Source: Phytohabitans aurantiacus (lineage in GTDB: Bacteria; Actinomycetota; Actinomycetes; Mycobacteriales; Micromonosporaceae). Taken from it: DNA of 64,000 bases. The stretch covers positions 135,132-199,131 of the forward strand of contig NZ_BSDI01000032.1 in the NCBI RefSeq assembly GCF_027923225.1. The letters are read 5' to 3'. Below are positions 41,401-50,700 of the stretch, in pieces (within the stretch, counting starts at the first letter, position 1; each line of letters starts with the position of its first letter). Position numbers and translations under genes: made by a program. The notes below the pieces were generated by a model. The model did no database searches. It had not been told where the DNA came from and saw nothing but the letters and a program-made list of their open reading frames with translations.

Positions 41401-42890
41401 AGCTCGGCGAACGCGGTCGACGGGTAGCGCCCGGAGAGCATGTCGAGCACGGCGTGCAGCGCCGAGTCGGGCAGCTCCGCGAAGGGCGCCGCCCGCCGCA
41501 CCAGCTCGGCGAGGTCGGTGACCCGCCACTGGTCGAGCGCCACCATCGCGACGATCTGCTGGGCGAGCACGTCGAGCGGGTTGCGCGGGTAGCGCAGCTC
41601 TTCGATCGCGCCGACGGTCATGCGCTCGGCGACGACCGCGCAGGAGACCAGGTCGCCGCGGTGCTTGGGGAAGACCACGCCTCGGGAGACGGCGCCCACC
41701 TGGTGGCCGGCGCGACCGACGCGCTGGAGGCCAGCGGACACGCTCGGGGGCGCCTCGATCTGCACGACCAGGTCGACCGCGCCCATGTCGATGCCCAGCT
41801 CCAGGCTGGAGGTGGCGACCACGGCGGGAAGCTGGCCCGACTTGAGCGCCTCTTCGATGTGTTTGCGCTCTTCGCGGGAGACGCTGCCGTGGTGGGCGCG
41901 CGCGATCACGGGCGGCGCACCGGCGGCGGCTCCCGACTGCGCCATGATCTCGGCCGGCAGCTTGCCGATCTCGTGATGGTCGGACGCGATCTCGTTGAGG
42001 CGGGCGCAGAGGCGCTCGGCGCCGCGCCGCGAGTTGGTGAACACGATCGTCGAGCGGTGCTGCCCGATCAGCTCGAAGACCCGCTCCTCGACGGCGGGCC
42101 AGATGGACGGCCGCCGGGTGCCCTCGTCGCCCGGGTCTTCGATCTCGTCGAGCCGCGTCATGTCTTCGACCGGCACCTGGACCTCGACCTCGATGGTCTT
42201 GGCAGCGGGCGGCTGCACGACCTCGACCGGCTGCGCCCCGCCGAGGAAGCGTGCCACCTCGTCGATGGGCCGCACGGTCGCGGACAGCCCGATGCGCTGG
42301 GCCGGCCGGGGCAGCAGCGCGTCGAGCCGCTCCAGCGAGAGCGCGAGGTGGGCGCCGCGCTTGGTGGCCGAGACCGCGTGCACCTCGTCGATGATCACCG
42401 TCTCGACGCCGGCCAGCGACTCGCGTGCGGCCGAGGTGAGCAGCAGGAACAGCGACTCGGGTGTGGTGATCAGGATGTCGGGCGGGGTGCGGGCGAAGCT
42501 GCGGCGCTCGTCGGCAGGGGTGTCGCCGGTGCGCATGCCCACGGTGATGTCGGGCTGCGGGACGCCGAGCCGGGCGGCCGCGTGCCGGATGCCGGTGAGC
42601 GGGGCTCGCAGGTTGCGCTCGACGTCGACTGCCAGCGCCTTGAGCGGGCTGACGTAGAGCACCCGGCAGCGATGCTTGGGATCGGCTGGCGCGGGCTCGC
42701 GGGCCAGGCGGTCGAGCGACCAGAGGAACGCCGCGAGGGTCTTGCCGGACCCGGTGGGCGCCACGACCAGGGCGTGCCGACCCGCGCCGATCGCACGCCA
42801 GGCGCCCGCCTGCGCGTCGGTCGGCGCCGCGAACGCGGCGCTGAACCACTCCCGCGTCGCCCGCCCGAACTGCGCCAGCACCTCAGCCAT
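38406..42890 (-). CDS. lhr: Lhr-type ATP-dependent helicase
   Basis: 1,494 residues, the usual size of the long Lhr helicases. SF2 core at the N-terminus: Walker A A-P-T-G-S-G-K-T-L-A, D-E-V-H box (I-I-D-E-V-H-A-V), S-A-T (G-L-S-A-T-V-R), motif V/VI in the second RecA domain (T-S-S-L-E-L-G-I-D, Q-R-V-G-R-A-G-H). A winged-helix, beta-barrel and the large Lhr C-terminal domain follow (R-Y-R-R-P-G-R region near the end). Lhr unwinds DNA and RNA-DNA hybrids and acts in DNA repair in mycobacteria. The 3' end has a degenerate copy about 1.1 kb away at 37287-37443. Confidence 0.95.
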   Translation of the reverse strand: MAEVLAQFGRATREWFSAAFAAPTDAQAGAWRAIGAGRHALVVAPTGSGKTLAAFLWSLDRLAREPAPADPKHRCRVLYVSPLKALAVDVERNLRAPLTGIRHAAARLGVPQPDITVGMRTGDTPADERRSFARTPPDILITTPESLFLLLTSAARESLAGVETVIIDEVHAVSATKRGAHLALSLERLDALLPRPAQRIGLSATVRPIDEVARFLGGAQPVEVVQPPAAKTIEVEVQVPVEDMTRLDEIEDPGDEGTRRPSIWPAVEERVFELIGQHRSTIVFTNSRRGAERLCARLNEIASDHHEIGKLPAEIMAQSGAAAGAPPVIARAHHGSVSREERKHIEEALKSGQLPAVVATSSLELGIDMGAVDLVVQIEAPPSVSAGLQRVGRAGHQVGAVSRGVVFPKHRGDLVSCAVVAERMTVGAIEELRYPRNPLDVLAQQIVAMVALDQWRVTDLAELVRRAAPFAELPDSALHAVLDMLSGRYPSTAFAELRPRLVWDRAADVLTGRPGAQRLAVTSGGTIPDRGLFGVFLAGAERAARVGELDEEMVYESRVGDVFLLGSTSWRIEDITPDRVLVSPAPGAAARMPFWKGDQLGRPVELGRAIGARLRALVKEDDETAVAALRGAGLDEWAAGNLMAYLREQREATRALPDDRTVVVERFRDELGDWRMAVHCVLGARVNGPWALAIGQRLAERYGVDAQVMPSDDGIVVRLPDTAEEPPGADLVAFDPDEITQLVEEAVGGSALFASRFRECAARALLLPRRDPRRRQPLWQQRQRAAQLLDVAREYGDFPITLEAARECLQDVFDVPGLAGLMRELGGRKVRLVEVESQKPSPFARSLLFGYVGAFLYEGDAPLAERRAAALALDSTLLGELLGRVDLRELLEPAVVDATERQLQWLTEERRPRDAEDVAELLRLLGDLSDAELSERGALPEWLSTLESAKRALHVRVAGEQRWIGVEDAGRYRDALGVALPVGVAQAYVEPVPDPLGDLVSRYARTHGPFTAATCAARFGLGVFVVEQALRRLGGTGRVVSGEFSPDGAGLEWCDAEVLRLLRRRSLAALRREIEPVPPRALATFLPRWQSVGTSARGVEAVAAAVEQLQGVAVPASALERLVLTARVADYSPAYLDELCASGEVLWAGAGSIPGGDGWVTLAYADAAPLLLPPPDESLALTPLHQSILDTLAGGQALFFRALSDRVSSTDDSTLVAAVWDLVWAGWLTNDTLAPLRAALGGGGAHRAKPAAARTRYRRPGRVAMPTRTGPPTMAGRWSLLPERDTDPTHRAAALADTLLERHGVVTRGAVAAEGAPGGFAAVYPVLAALEERGAARRGYFVEGLGAAQFAVPGAVDRLRALADDHRGAATALVLAATDPANPYGAALPWPDRVLAQEGTGHRPGRKAGALVALVGGELALYVERGGRTLLSFMDDADALGAAAKALADAVHSGALGALSVERADGEAVHASPLRDALTAAGFRATPRGLRLRS

Positions 42891-43045
42891 GCGTCCAATC
42901 TTGCCTACCGCCTACGACACAAACGGGCTTCCGCGTGACCAGAGTTGCGGTTGTGGCAGATGAGCAGACTTACCCGCTTGCCGGTAATGGACGGAGTCGG
43001 GTAGCTTCGCCGGAACACAGCGCTGTAGTGGAGGGGTGACGGCCT

Positions 43046-43336
43046 GTGATAAATGTTCTTGAGCACGATACAGACGTCCTGGTCAGGCAGGTCGACAGCC
43101 AGTTGGCGCTGATGCGACTGTCGGGGGGAGCCGACATGACGGTCGCTGAGCGGCTGGCGGTGAGCCTGCGCGAGCTGATCGTCAGTACGACGCGGGCCAG
43201 CGCGGTCGACCGGGCCCGGGTGCGCGCCGCCGTGCACTATCTGATGTTGCGCCGGTCACTGGTCGCCGACCTGCGCGTCGTCAACGAGATCGCACGCTCG
43301 CTCGGCCGTGATGACCTGGTCATACAGGCCGCGTGA
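43046..43336 (+). CDS. conserved-type small hypothetical protein
   Basis: 96 residues from a GTG with GGAGGGG upstream. Helical and soluble (L-V-R-Q-V-D-S-Q-L-A-L-M-R-L, R-V-R-A-A-V-H-Y-L-M-L-R-R-S-L). No domain recognised. It lies alone between divergent lhr and the CNNM genes, with host-like codon use, so it is a credible gene of unknown role. Confidence 0.6.
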   Translation: MINVLEHDTDVLVRQVDSQLALMRLSGGADMTVAERLAVSLRELIVSTTRASAVDRARVRAAVHYLMLRRSLVADLRVVNEIARSLGRDDLVIQAA

Positions 43337-43388
43337 GCCGCAGAGCCGGTTGGTCAGGCTCTCACAGGCAACGTACAGGCGCCGCCGA

Positions 43389-43394
43389 TAGAAT
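43389..43394 (+). promoter_or_regulatory. -10 box before the 43402 leader ORF
   Basis: TAGAAT, close to consensus, ends 7 nt before the ATG at 43402, the spacing of a leaderless start. Confidence 0.5.
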
Positions 43395-43401
43395 CCTCGC
43401 C

Positions 43402-43485
43402 ATGACCGAGTCGACTGCCCAGGAGGGCAGTAGTACCGAGCCGGGTAACGCCCGGCGCTCCTCTCCGGTGAGTCCGTCGTGTTGA
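43402..43485 (+). CDS. 27-residue leader ORF overlapping the first CNNM gene
   Basis: A 27-codon frame (M-T-E-S-T-A-Q-E-G-S-S-T-E-P-G-N to S-P-S-C) begins at an ATG with leaderless spacing from TAGAAT and ends 7 bases inside the CNNM gene (GTG at 43479). It may couple translation of the membrane protein, or be the real start with a programmed or sequencing frameshift. Not a recognised peptide. Confidence 0.35.
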   Translation: MTESTAQEGSSTEPGNARRSSPVSPSC

Positions 43486-44786
43486 TCGCGATCGGCCTCC
43501 TTCTCATCCTGCTGCTCACCGCCGCTACCGGCTATTTCGTCGCGCAGGAGTTCGGCTACGTCGCCGTCGACCGCGGCGCGCTGCGCCGCCTGGCCGACCA
43601 GGGCGACGCCGCCGCGCGGCGCGCCCTGAAGGTCACGAGCAGGCTCTCCTTCATGCTGTCGGGCGCCCAGCTTGGCATCACCGTGACGGTCCTGCTCGTC
43701 GGGTACGTCGCCGAGCCGTTCGTGGGCGCCGGCCTGGCAGACCTGTTGGGTACCGCTGGCGTGCCGGAGTCGGTCAGCCTGCCGGTCTCGGTCGTGCTGG
43801 TACTGCTCGTGTCGACCGGCATCCAGATGGTGCTCGGCGAGCTGGCACCCAAGAACTACGCCATCGCCCGAGCGGTGCCGCTCGCCCGCGCGCTCAGCCG
43901 GTCGACGCTGATCTACCTGACCATGTTCGGCCCGGTGATCAGGCTCTTCGACCTGGCGGCCGCGCGCCTGTTGCGCCGGGTCGGCGTCGAGCCCGTCGAG
44001 GAACTGCCCACCGGCGCCACCGCCGAAGATCTCACGCAGATCATCTCGGACGCCCGCGCCCAGGGGCACCTCGACGCACAGACCTCGATCCTGCTCGACC
44101 GCGGTCTCGACTTCCGCCGGCTGACCGCCGGTGAGGCGATGGTGCCCCGCGTCGACGTGCACACCATCCGTGCCGGCGAGCCGGTGTCGAAGGTGGTGGA
44201 GCTGCTGGAGACCGGAAACTCCCGGTTCCCCGTGCTGGGCGACGACGGCATCGACGACGTGGTGGGCGTGGTGGGCATCGCCGACGTCATGGAAGTGCCG
44301 CCCGCCGCTCGCCAGACCACGCCGGTGACCGCGCTGGCGGTACCCCCTCTGCTTGTGCCAGAGACGCTGCCGTTGCCGGCTGTGCTCGACCGGCTGCGAG
44401 CCGGGCATCGGCAGCTCGCGTGCGTGGTGGATGAGTATGGCGGCTTCGCCGGCGTGGTGACCTTGGAAGACGTGGCTGAAGAGCTCGTGGGTCCGATCCG
44501 CGACGAGGACGACCACCCCGAGCCGTCGCCGACGCGCCTCGCGGACGGCGCGTGGCTCGTGCCGGCGCGCTGGCGGATCGACGAGGTCGCCGATGTCACG
44601 GGCATCGAGCTGCCGGCGGGTCCGGAATATGACACGCTGTCCGGCCTGGTCATGCGCGAGCTTGGGCGGGTGCCGGCGGTCGGTGACCGGGTCGAGATCG
44701 AGCTGCCGGAAGGCGCCGCCACCGTGCGGGTCGAATCGGTGGGCCGGCGCGTGCCCGAGTCGGTGCGGCTGGAGGTGCACGCATGA
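43479..44786 (+). CDS. CNNM/CorC-type membrane protein with CBS domains (hemolysin family)
   Basis: 435 residues. N-terminal DUF21/CNNM domain with about four hydrophobic helices (L-I-A-I-G-L-L-L-I-L-L-L-T-A-A; L-G-E-L-A-P-K-N-Y-A motif), two CBS domains in the middle (A-M-V-P-R-V-D-V, T-G-N-S-R-F-P-V-L-G; V-D-E-Y-G-G-F-A-G-V-V-T-L-E-D), and a C-terminal CorC/HlyC transporter-associated domain (L-P-A-G-P-E-Y-D-T-L-S-G-L-V). Homologues function in Mg2+ export or cation homeostasis; the hemolysin label is historical. Start GTG at 43479. The stop overlaps the next ATG by 4 bases. Confidence 0.88.
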   Translation: MLIAIGLLLILLLTAATGYFVAQEFGYVAVDRGALRRLADQGDAAARRALKVTSRLSFMLSGAQLGITVTVLLVGYVAEPFVGAGLADLLGTAGVPESVSLPVSVVLVLLVSTGIQMVLGELAPKNYAIARAVPLARALSRSTLIYLTMFGPVIRLFDLAAARLLRRVGVEPVEELPTGATAEDLTQIISDARAQGHLDAQTSILLDRGLDFRRLTAGEAMVPRVDVHTIRAGEPVSKVVELLETGNSRFPVLGDDGIDDVVGVVGIADVMEVPPAARQTTPVTALAVPPLLVPETLPLPAVLDRLRAGHRQLACVVDEYGGFAGVVTLEDVAEELVGPIRDEDDHPEPSPTRLADGAWLVPARWRIDEVADVTGIELPAGPEYDTLSGLVMRELGRVPAVGDRVEIELPEGAATVRVESVGRRVPESVRLEVHA

Positions 44787-45832
44787 GCACCCCGCTGGCC
44801 CTGGTGCTGTCCGTGGTGTTGCTGGCGCTCAACGGCTTCTTCGTGGCGGCCGAGTTCGCGCTGGTGGGCAGCAAGCGTTACCGGTTGGAGCAGGCCGCCG
44901 CCAGCGGTGGCCGCGCGGCCCGGGCGGCGCTGGAGGGCAGTCGCGAGCTGTCGCTGATGCTGGCCGGCGCGCAGCTCGGCATCACGCTCTGCACGCTGGG
45001 GCTTGGCGCGCTCGCCGAGCCGGCGATCGAGTCGGTGCTCGGCCCCGGCCTGCACGCCATCGGCCTGCCCGACGCGGCCAGCCACGTGATCGCGTTCATC
45101 GTGGCGCTGTTGCTGGTGGGCTTCCTGCACCTGGTCGTCGGCGAGATGGCGCCCAAGTCGTGGGCGATCACCGACCCGGAGCGGTCGGCTCTGCTGCTGG
45201 CGTTGCCGTTCCGGGCGTTCACCCGGGTGACCCGGCCGGTGCTGGCGGTCTTCAACGGGCTGGCCAACGGCCTGCTCCGGCTGGTGAAGGTCGAGCCGCA
45301 GGACCGGCTGTCGGAGGTGCACGGGCAGGAGGAGCTGCGGATGCTGCTGGAGCAGTCGCGCGAGCACGGCACGCTGGCCGCCGACCAGGAGGAGCTGCTG
45401 TCGAGCATGCTCCAGCTCCAGCGCACGACGGTGGCAGACGTGATGACGCCGATCGACCAGCTCGTGACGGTGTCGGCGGGTGACAGCGCCGAGCGGATCG
45501 AGGCGGTGTCCCGTTCGTGTGGCCGCTCGCGCCTGGCGGTGGCGAACGGTTCGTACGTTGGTCTTGTGCACGTGCGTGACGTCGTCAAGGCCACTACGCA
45601 GGGCCGCCCCATGACGGCGGCCGACCTGATGACGGCCCCGTTCACGCTGCCCGGCACCGCAAACCTGATGGAGGCGGTCGCGGCGATGCGCGCACAGCGG
45701 GCACAGCTCGCGCTGGTGGGCGACGGCACCGCGACGGTTGGCTTCGTTGCCCTGGAAGACCTGCTCGAAGAGGTCATCGGCGAGTTCGACGACGAAACAG
45801 ATGCCGTCCCGCGGGGCCGGCGAATGCGATAG
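44783..45832 (+). CDS. second CNNM-type membrane protein with CBS domains
   Basis: 349 residues, paralogous to the preceding gene but without the CorC_HlyC C-terminal domain. CNNM region with L-A-L-N-G-F-F-V-A-A-E-F-A-L-V and G-E-M-A-P-K-S-W-A-I; CBS pair with V-M-T-P-I-D-Q-L and V-G-F-V-A-L-E-D-L-L-E-E-V-I-G-E. Start ATG overlaps the upstream stop (ATGA), so the two proteins are made together and may form a heteromer, an inference from pairing that is common in actinobacteria. A role in divalent cation transport is likely. Confidence 0.88.
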   Translation: MSTPLALVLSVVLLALNGFFVAAEFALVGSKRYRLEQAAASGGRAARAALEGSRELSLMLAGAQLGITLCTLGLGALAEPAIESVLGPGLHAIGLPDAASHVIAFIVALLLVGFLHLVVGEMAPKSWAITDPERSALLLALPFRAFTRVTRPVLAVFNGLANGLLRLVKVEPQDRLSEVHGQEELRMLLEQSREHGTLAADQEELLSSMLQLQRTTVADVMTPIDQLVTVSAGDSAERIEAVSRSCGRSRLAVANGSYVGLVHVRDVVKATTQGRPMTAADLMTAPFTLPGTANLMEAVAAMRAQRAQLALVGDGTATVGFVALEDLLEEVIGEFDDETDAVPRGRRMR

Positions 45833-45842
45833 GAGCAACCGG

Positions 45843-46808
45843 ATGGTTTTCAAGAAGCTGCTGGGCGCCTTCGGGGTGGGCGGGCCATCGGTCGACACCG
45901 TGCTGTCCAACCCCAACACCCGGCCCGGCCTGACCCTCGAAGGCCAGGTGCACATCCTGGGCGGTGACCACGACGTCGAGATCGAGCAGGTCGCGCTCGG
46001 CCTGGTCACGCGGGTCGAGGTGGAGAGCGGCGACGCCAACTACGACGCGACGGTGGAGTTCCACCGGATCGCGGTGGCGGGCCGGTTCGCGCTGAAGAAG
46101 GGCGAGCGCAAGGAGATCCCGTTCCAGTTCCCGGTGCCGTGGGAGACGCCGGTCACCGACGTGTACGGCCAGCGCCTGCACGGCATGACCATGGGCCTGC
46201 GCACCGAGCTGGCCGTGGCCCGCGCGGTCGACAAGGGCGACCTCGACCCGGTGCACGTGCACCCGCTGCCGGCGCAGGAGCGCATCCTCGACGCGTTCAC
46301 CGGGCTGGGTTTCCGCTTCAAGAGCGCCGACCTGGAGCGCGGGCGGATCCGCGGGCTGAACCAGACGCTGCCGTTCTACCAGGAGATCGAGTTCTGGCCG
46401 GCGCCGCAGTACTCGGGCAGCATCAACGAGGTCGAGCTGACCTTCGTGGCTGACCAGCACGGCGTCGACGTGGTGTTGGAGTTCGACAAGCGGGGCGGCT
46501 TCTTCACGGGCGGGCACGACGCGTTCGGGCGGTTCCGGGTCGAGCACGCGACGGTGGACCAGACCGACTGGGCCGCCGTGGTCGACGGCTGGGTGCGGCA
46601 GGCGACCGAACGCTACTCCAGCTTCCGCGCGTCGCACGGCTTCCACGGCGGCGGGCACGGCAGCAAGGGCCACGGCCGGGGCATCGGCGTCGGCGGTGCG
46701 ATCGCCGGGGCGGGCGCGGGCCTGCTGGGCGGCATGGTGCTGGGCGAGGCGATGGAAGGCATGTTCGACGGCGGCGGCGAAGACTTCGGCGACTTCGGCG
46801 GCGAGTAA
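45843..46808 (+). CDS. Spo0M-like sporulation-control family protein
   Basis: 321 residues. The arrestin-like Spo0M domain covers most of the length: M-V-F-K-K-L-L-G-A-F-G-V-G-G-P-S-V-D-T-V at the start, L-E-G-Q-V-H-I-L-G-G, I-P-F-Q-F-P-V-P-W-E-T-P. The C-terminal 60 residues are Gly/His-rich (F-H-G-G-G-H-G-S-K-G-H-G-R-G) followed by a Gly-rich hydrophobic stretch. Spo0M affects sporulation control in Bacillus; in actinomycetes the role is unknown. AGGAGC precedes the ATG and the gene starts 10 nt after the CNNM stop, so it may be co-transcribed with the CNNM pair. Confidence 0.85.
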   Translation: MVFKKLLGAFGVGGPSVDTVLSNPNTRPGLTLEGQVHILGGDHDVEIEQVALGLVTRVEVESGDANYDATVEFHRIAVAGRFALKKGERKEIPFQFPVPWETPVTDVYGQRLHGMTMGLRTELAVARAVDKGDLDPVHVHPLPAQERILDAFTGLGFRFKSADLERGRIRGLNQTLPFYQEIEFWPAPQYSGSINEVELTFVADQHGVDVVLEFDKRGGFFTGGHDAFGRFRVEHATVDQTDWAAVVDGWVRQATERYSSFRASHGFHGGGHGSKGHGRGIGVGGAIAGAGAGLLGGMVLGEAMEGMFDGGGEDFGDFGGE

Positions 46809-46861
46809 CCCGCCGGCGCGCCGTGGGCGCCGCTTGCGGCGCTCGCGCCGCCTTTTCCGTC

Positions 46862-46937
46862 GATCAAGGGCGAATGCACGTGGTTGGATCTCTTTTCCGC
46901 GTGCGTTCGCCCTTGATCCATGCGATTGCCCTTGATC
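46862..46937 (+). repeat. 76-bp palindromic dispersed element, copy B
   Basis: GATCAAGGGCGAATGCACG ... CGTTCGCCCTTGATC (46862-46918) followed by CATGCGATT and a third half-site GCCCTTGATC (46928-46937). Same length and order as copy A; in inverted orientation to copy C. Confidence 0.9.
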
Positions 46938-47314
46938 GGCGCGGCTTGGCGGCGGCCCGCCGCGCGCTTTCGCGTCGGGCGGGCCGCATGCGGCGTGGGA
47001 TGCCGCAGTTTCGGGGAAATCGTGCCCTCCGAGCGGGCTTGAGTGCGCAATATCCACGAACTTGTCGTAACGCCGCCAGGTCCGCGGCCCGGCCCGGCTG
47101 GTCCGCCCGTGCGCTGAGCCTTCGCGCGACGCCTGCTGTAGATCAACCTCAGGATCAGGATCGAGTTTCGGGCTGCCGCGATGTCCGTCGCGGCACAGAC
47201 CGTTGCTCCCGCAGCCTCACCCTCCGCGATTCACGGTCCAGGCCGGGCCGGCGTGGCAGCGAGGGTGGCGCTGGCGGTCCGATAGAGGCGATGGCCGCAT
47301 CGCCCGCGCCGGGC
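46938..47314. other. non-coding region between element B and the tandem repeats
   Basis: High-GC sequence without start signals or recognisable protein content on either strand; the long frames crossing it are GC-skew artefacts. Confidence 0.6.
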
Positions 47315-47389
47315 GCCGCGCAAGGCGCAGGCTGCAGACGCCGCGCAAGGCGCAGGCTGCAGACGCCGCGCAAGGCGCAGGCTGCAGAC
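47315..47389 (+). repeat. three perfect tandem copies of a 25-bp unit
   Basis: The unit GCCGCGCAAGGCGCAGGCTG followed by CAGAC occurs three times without a mismatch (47315, 47340, 47365). Confidence 0.9.
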
Positions 47390-47660
47390 GCCGCGCCGCG
47401 CCGCATCGCGCATCCCGCAAGGCGCACCGCAGGCGCCGCGCCGCATCGCGCATGCCGCGCCGCATCCCGCAAGGCGCACCGCGGGCGCTGCGCCGCATCA
47501 CGCATCCCGCAAGGCGCACCGCAGGCGCCGCGCCGCGTCGCGTATCGCGCAAGGCGCACCGCAGGCTGCGGCTGCAGGCGCCGCATCGCGCATCGCGCAT
47601 CGCGCATCGCGCATCGCGTGCCGCGCGCCGCGCAAGGCGGGCCGCGCGCCGCAGGCGCGG
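47390..47660 (+). repeat. degenerate minisatellite of CGCAAGGCGCACCGCAGGCG-type and GCGCATC units
   Basis: Imperfect copies of CCGCAAGGCGCACCGCAGGC alternate with GCGCATC heptamers; near 47582-47616 the heptamer is repeated about five times in a row. No coding function is supported. Confidence 0.8.
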
Positions 47661-47668
47661 CGCCCGCC

Positions 47669-47744
47669 GATCAAGGGCCTCTGCATGGATCAAGGGCGAA
47701 TGCACGCGGTTTAGAGATCCAACCACGTGCATTCGCCCTTGATC
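47669..47744 (-). repeat. 76-bp palindromic dispersed element, copy C (inverted)
   Basis: Reverse complement of the pattern in copies A and B, same length: third half-site at 47669-47678, main palindrome 47688-47744. Its complement differs from copy B at only a few positions. B and C together flank the tandem-repeat region as an inverted pair. Confidence 0.9.
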
Positions 47745-47788
47745 GGCGGCGAGGCGGGCGCGGGGCGCGTAGCGGCCCGATGTCCGGG

Positions 47789-50700
47789 TTACGGGGAGAG
47801 GCGGATGAAGGTCACGGACTGGGCGGGGAAGTCGTATTCGAACGACGGGCCCAGGCCGCCCTGGCGGAACGTGACCGGTACGGCCTTTGTGGGCTCGTGC
47901 AGGGTGTTCATGTCGGACGGGGACGACGCCGTGTACGACGTGACCTTGGCCGTCGAGCCGACCGACGCGCCGTCGAGGCGGACGGCGGTACGGGCTGCCG
48001 TGTCGCGGGCGTTGACGACCTTCAGGACCACGTCGCCGTTGTCGTCGCGGGTGACCACCTGGTAGAGCGGCTCGACGGTGCCGAGGCTGTCGTACGCGTC
48101 GTTGACCTTCACGCCGTCGAGGTACGTCGTGATCGCGCGCCCGTTCACCGTGATTTTGATGTGGTACGTGCGGCCGGTCTCGATGGTGTTTCCGCTCGTG
48201 CCGATGGTCGCTTTCGCGCCGCCGGTCGACTTCTCCAGGGCGGATGTCGTGTTGCCCCAGCCGCCAAGGTTCCACCAGTAGTAGTTGCCGGTGTCCTTGA
48301 CGCCGAACATCACCAGGAAGCCCTCGGCACCGCCGGTCTTGCGGGCGGTCAGTTCCAGCGTGTAGTTCGACCAGTCCACGCTGCCGGCGGTCGATCGCGC
48401 GTCGGTGGCGCCGGACGACTGGGCGTACGCGCCGTCCTGCACCGCCCACGTGCCGGTCTGCGGTGACCAGGCACCCGCACCCGCCGAGAAGTCGTCGGCG
48501 AACAGCGTCGTACCGTCTGCCGCCGTCACCTTCACGTCGTCGTACACCGCCTGCGTGTTCCAGGTGGCGAGGCCGACCGAGCCGGCGATGTCAGCCGGTG
48601 CGGGCGGTCCGTTCGGACCCGGCGTGTACGTGCTGGGCAGCACCGAACCGCCCGCGTTCTCGGAGAACATCTTCTGCACGTAGTAGCTCGTCGAGCCGTA
48701 CAGCTGGTCGTTGTCGAACCAGATCAGGTCCGGCGACCACTGCACGTGGTCCACATTGGCCAGTAGTGGCGCGTACGAGGCCAGCTCGACCACGTCGGAG
48801 TTGCGCTCCAGCCCCGTGATGAACGAAGCCTCGGAGAGCGCGTTGTAGAAGGTGTTGCCGCGCGAGGCGTACTCGCCGACGAACACCTTCGGCCCGTTGC
48901 GGTCGTAGTTGTCGTAGCGGCGGTTGTTGGCGAGGAACCACTCCGGGCTGTTGTAGTAGTGCTCGTCGACCATGTCCGCGTTCTGCTCGCGGGCGAACTC
49001 CCAGCCGCGGTCGAAGATGGCGCCAGCCGACGTCTGTCCACTGTTGGTGATGATTTTGATGTCGGGGTACGCCGCTTCGATGGCCCGCGCGAAGTGCGGG
49101 TAGTTCCGGTAGAACTCGGGGTAGATCTCCTCGTTGCCGAGCCCGATGTACTCCAGCCCGAACGGCTGCGGATGCCCCATCGCCGCCCGCACCGAGCCCC
49201 ACTCGGTGTTCACTCCACCGTTGGCGAACTCGATGAGGTCCAATGTGTCCTGTACCCACGGGCCGAGCTGGTCTTCGGCCAGCGGCCGGTCCTCGTTGCA
49301 GCCGTTGACGCCGACGGAGACGACCGGCAGCGCCTCGGCACCGAGATCCTCGGCGAACTGGAAGTACTCGAAGTATCCGATGCCGTAGGTCTGGTTGTAG
49401 CCCCAGAAGTTGAAGTTGGTGGGGCGCTGCTCGACCGGCCCGACGGTCTCCTTCCAGCGGTAGATGCGCCGCCGGTCCGGGAAGGGCGCGTAGTTGCCCA
49501 CGTTGGTCACGCAGCCGCCGGGGAAGCGCAGGAACTGCGGCTTGAGTGCGGCGATCGACTGCGCGAGGTCCTTGCGCATGCCGTTCTTGCGACCCTTGTA
49601 CGTGTCCTTGGGAAACAGCGACACCATGTCGAGCCGGATGGTGCCCGCCGAACCCGCCATCACGACGAGCCGGCCGGTGCTGGTGCTGCCGGTGGCGGTG
49701 ATCCGGGCGGTGTACTTGGTCCAGGTGTCGGAGGCGACGTTCACCTGCGCCTGGCCGTACACAGTGGAGCCGCTCTCCACCGTCACGGTCAGCGGGGTGC
49801 CGGTGGGAGACGTGGTGCGCGCCCACACCGAGAAGTCGTAGGCGGCACCCTCACGCACCACGACACCCGCGTTGTAGCCGGTGTTGCTGACGCCGACACC
49901 GGCGCCGCTAGATTCCAGCACGAGGTTGTTGAGGTTCTTGTCGTTCAGGGATTCCGTGCCGGCGACCGTCACGGTGCCGGTGGCGCCACGCTCCACCTTG
50001 GACCACGCGGTGAGGCCGGTGAAGCTGCGGTTGTCGACGCTGTTGAACTCGAACGACCGGTTCCGCACCAGCTCGGCGTAGAGGCCGCCGTCGGCCGCGT
50101 AGTTGATGTCTTCGTAGAAGATGCCGTAGAGGCGGTCGCTCATCGGCTTGCCTGCCGCGTCGCCGTCCGCGGTCAGCTCGCCGCCGATCGCGTACGGCCG
50201 CACGACGAACTTGTTGCCGGTCGCGGCGACCTTCAGTTGACCGTCGGCCACCGTCAGATACCCGCCGGGCGCCGACACCCGGACCTTGCCGCCGCCCGCG
50301 TCGACCAGCTTGAAGCGGTCGCTGCCGGCGCGCGGGTTGTCGGCGAGCGCGACCCGGCCGTTGGTGCGGACGGCGAGGCGATCGCCGGAGGCGACCTCAG
50401 TCAGCGTGACCGTGCCATCGCCGGTGTCGGCCGCGCGCACGACGAGCTGGGTGGTGGCGCGCTTGTCGGAGGCGGTCACCGCGCCGGTCGCGCCAACGTC
50501 AAAAAAGGTGCCGTTGGTTTCCAGTGCGAACGGGGTGTCCGGCACGACGGGCTGCCCATCGGGCACGAGGATCGCGACGTAGTCGAAGTCGGCGACCAGC
50601 GTGGTGCCGTTCTGCGCCGACAGCGCGTACACGCCGACCTTCTTCACGTCGATCGCGGAGGTGACCTGAGCGGCCTGCACCCATGCGGCACCGTCCCAAT

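Noticed and set aside
47315..47660. Tandem repeats considered as CRISPR
   Set aside because: Units are directly adjacent without unique spacers and no cas genes are present.
46823..48466. 547-residue plus-strand frame across the repeat region
   Set aside because: Ala/Arg low-complexity translation of minisatellite DNA, then antisense to GH51.
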